Assembly: GCA_030617525.1 (NCBI GenBank)
Contig: JAUWVG010000090.1
Coordinates: 1 to 7,784 of the forward strand
DNA from: Candidatus Aminicenantota bacterium
GTDB taxonomy: Bacteria > Acidobacteriota > Aminicenantia > Aminicenantales > Aminicenantaceae
Direction: 5' to 3'
Length of the DNA stretch: 7,784 nt
Each line of letters starts with the position of its first letter. Positions within the stretch are counted from its first letter, which is position 1. This document shows, in pieces, positions 6,958 through 7,784 of this stretch. Both the position numbers and the translations under genes were made by a program. The notes beneath the pieces are model-generated. The model saw only the letters and a program-made list of their open reading frames with translations. It was not told the DNA's origin and did no database searches.

Positions 6958-7446
6958 TCAGAGTTTTGGCAGAACCTTGACCAATTTTTTGAAAAGAGGG
7001 AAAACAATAAAGGCCAGAACTGTTGTGCAGACAGGCTGCATAAAAAGCAAACCTTTAGCTGTATAGAACTCCTCAGAAATAACAAAAGAGTACAGAATCA
7101 TCCACAGAAGAACTTCCGACGAAAGCATGACGAAGATAAAGATGACTTGACGAAAACGGGGAGCAACATTGATCCTCCTGGAAATGTATCCAGCCAAAAA
7201 TCCCATAATCGTCTTCGATAACCCTGCAATTCCAAAAACTCCGATCGAAAAGGAATCCTGGATAAGTCCCCCGACAGACCCCATGACGGCTCCATAAATT
7301 TCTCCTTCTTCGAGCGCAAAATAAAGAACCAGAAGATTAAAAACATTTAAAATCAAGGTGAATGTTGGGGATATTTTCGTTAAAACCGAAAACAGTGCAA
7401 TAGCACCGATGATCGCAATAGTGATTTTAAGAAAGTGCTTCAGCAT
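6958..7446 (-). CDS. mreD: Rod shape-determining membrane protein MreD
   Basis: This 162-residue, strongly hydrophobic inner-membrane protein belongs to the MreBCD-RodA-PBP2 complex that positions side-wall synthesis. About five membrane segments are visible (near 7-22, 28-45, 53-62 with 68-86, 100-122 and 132-152). The family core is GGLIQDSFS (59-67), with the conserved Asp64, followed by GLSKTIMGFLAGYISRR (75-91). ATG 7444-7446 starts 8 nt after the mreC stop, with only a weak TAGG site in the gap, so coupling to mreC is likely. MreD is poorly conserved at sequence level; the call rests on this core, size, hydrophobicity and its place between mreC and mrdA. Confidence 0.93.
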   Translation of the reverse strand: MLKHFLKITIAIIGAIALFSVLTKISPTFTLILNVFNLLVLYFALEEGEIYGAVMGSVGGLIQDSFSIGVFGIAGLSKTIMGFLAGYISRRINVAPRFRQVIFIFVMLSSEVLLWMILYSFVISEEFYTAKGLLFMQPVCTTVLAFIVFPLFKKLVKVLPKL

Positions 7447-7454
7447 TTGTTAAC

Positions 7455-7784
7455 CTAAAAAATTTCGTTTGGATCTATTTTGATAACGGCCAGCTCATCC
7501 AGACTTCGAAATTTAAAAAAAGGATCGACTAAAATATTTTTAAATAATTCATCCGCCGGATCCACCGTGACAATTTTTCCTACTGGAATTCCAGGGGGAT
7601 AGATATGGTCAAATCCACTGGTGACCAGTATATCCCCAGCAAGCACATCACTTTCTGTTCCTTCGATGTATTTCAGTATACACCTCCCTTCATCATTACC
7701 ATTGATTACACCCAGGATATCTTTTTGATTGTGAACGCTAACTCCGCTTTCGCTGTCTGTTATCAGCTGAACCCTGGATTCTTT
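7455..7784 (-). CDS. mreC: Rod shape-determining protein MreC, C-terminal part (cut by window edge)
   Basis: The last 109 codons of mreC are present; the frame is open to the right edge and the N-terminal membrane anchor and coiled coil lie outside the window. The fragment is the periplasmic beta-barrel region. It reads VQLITDSESGV near its start, then GDILVTSGFDHIYPPGIPVG (50-69 of the fragment), the most recognisable MreC stretch, and ends with the strand LDELAVIKI. MreC self-assembles in the periplasm and contacts PBP2 to activate RodA-PBP2 synthesis. An in-frame GTG at 7644-7646 is not the start, because conserved MreC sequence continues upstream of it. The gene is incomplete only because of the window boundary, not visibly broken. 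Confidence 0.93.
   Translation of the reverse strand, partial: KESRVQLITDSESGVSVHNQKDILGVINGNDEGRCILKYIEGTESDVLAGDILVTSGFDHIYPPGIPVGKIVTVDPADELFKNILVDPFFKFRSLDELAVIKIDPNEIF

Noticed and set aside
7455..7646. Short separate gene starting at GTG 7644-7646
   Set aside because: Conserved MreC sequence continues in frame to the window edge, so this is the tail of mreC.
1..7784. CRISPR array, tRNA, rRNA, insertion sequence or phage genes
   Set aside because: No regularly spaced direct repeats, cloverleaf or rRNA-like sequence, transposase motif or terminal inverted repeats were seen on either strand by eye.

Overview
The window is chromosomal core sequence from a bacterium. Every confident gene lies on the minus strand, so transcription runs from the right edge to the left. 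In transcription order the genes are the 3' end of mreC (7455-7784, cut by the window edge), mreD, mrdA (PBP2), rodA, an 843-residue radical SAM protein fused to a DUF2344 domain, and an acyl-CoA dehydrogenase. This is the classic rod-shape (elongasome) operon; mreB would be expected just beyond the right edge.

The first five genes are packed as one transcription unit: 8-nt gap mreC/mreD, 2-nt gap mreD/mrdA, 11-nt overlap mrdA/rodA, 8-nt overlap rodA/radical SAM. MreC and MreD are the membrane and periplasmic scaffold. RodA polymerises lipid II into glycan strands and PBP2 cross-links them. The radical SAM-DUF2344 protein has no established function, but its genes are often found next to rod-shape or ribosome/RNase G genes. 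The acyl-CoA dehydrogenase sits 65 nt further on behind a good sigma70-type promoter (TTGACC, 17 bp, TATTAT) and a strong ribosome binding site. It is metabolically unrelated (fatty acid or amino acid acyl-CoA oxidation) and is probably expressed separately.

Positions 1-312 hold no gene I can support. They contain a degenerate 8-bp repeat tract and a weak terminator-like hairpin. One minus-strand frame is open to the left edge, and one plus-strand frame is broken by a single stop.

The organism cannot be fixed from this window. The single-chain radical SAM (TIGR03960-like) plus DUF2344 (TIGR03936-like) fusion following mreCD-mrdA-rodA is, from memory, an arrangement seen in diderm lineages such as Desulfobacterota/Geobacter relatives, Acidobacteriota/Aminicenantes-type bacteria and Nitrospirota. 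Shine-Dalgarno sites are strong at some genes, and base composition is moderately AT-leaning. This is mostly an ordinary housekeeping region. The best second-look items are a Cys-Cys-His-Cys metal-site candidate in PBP2, a His-less cobalamin-type motif and extra cysteine cluster in the radical SAM protein, and the repeat-bearing left edge.
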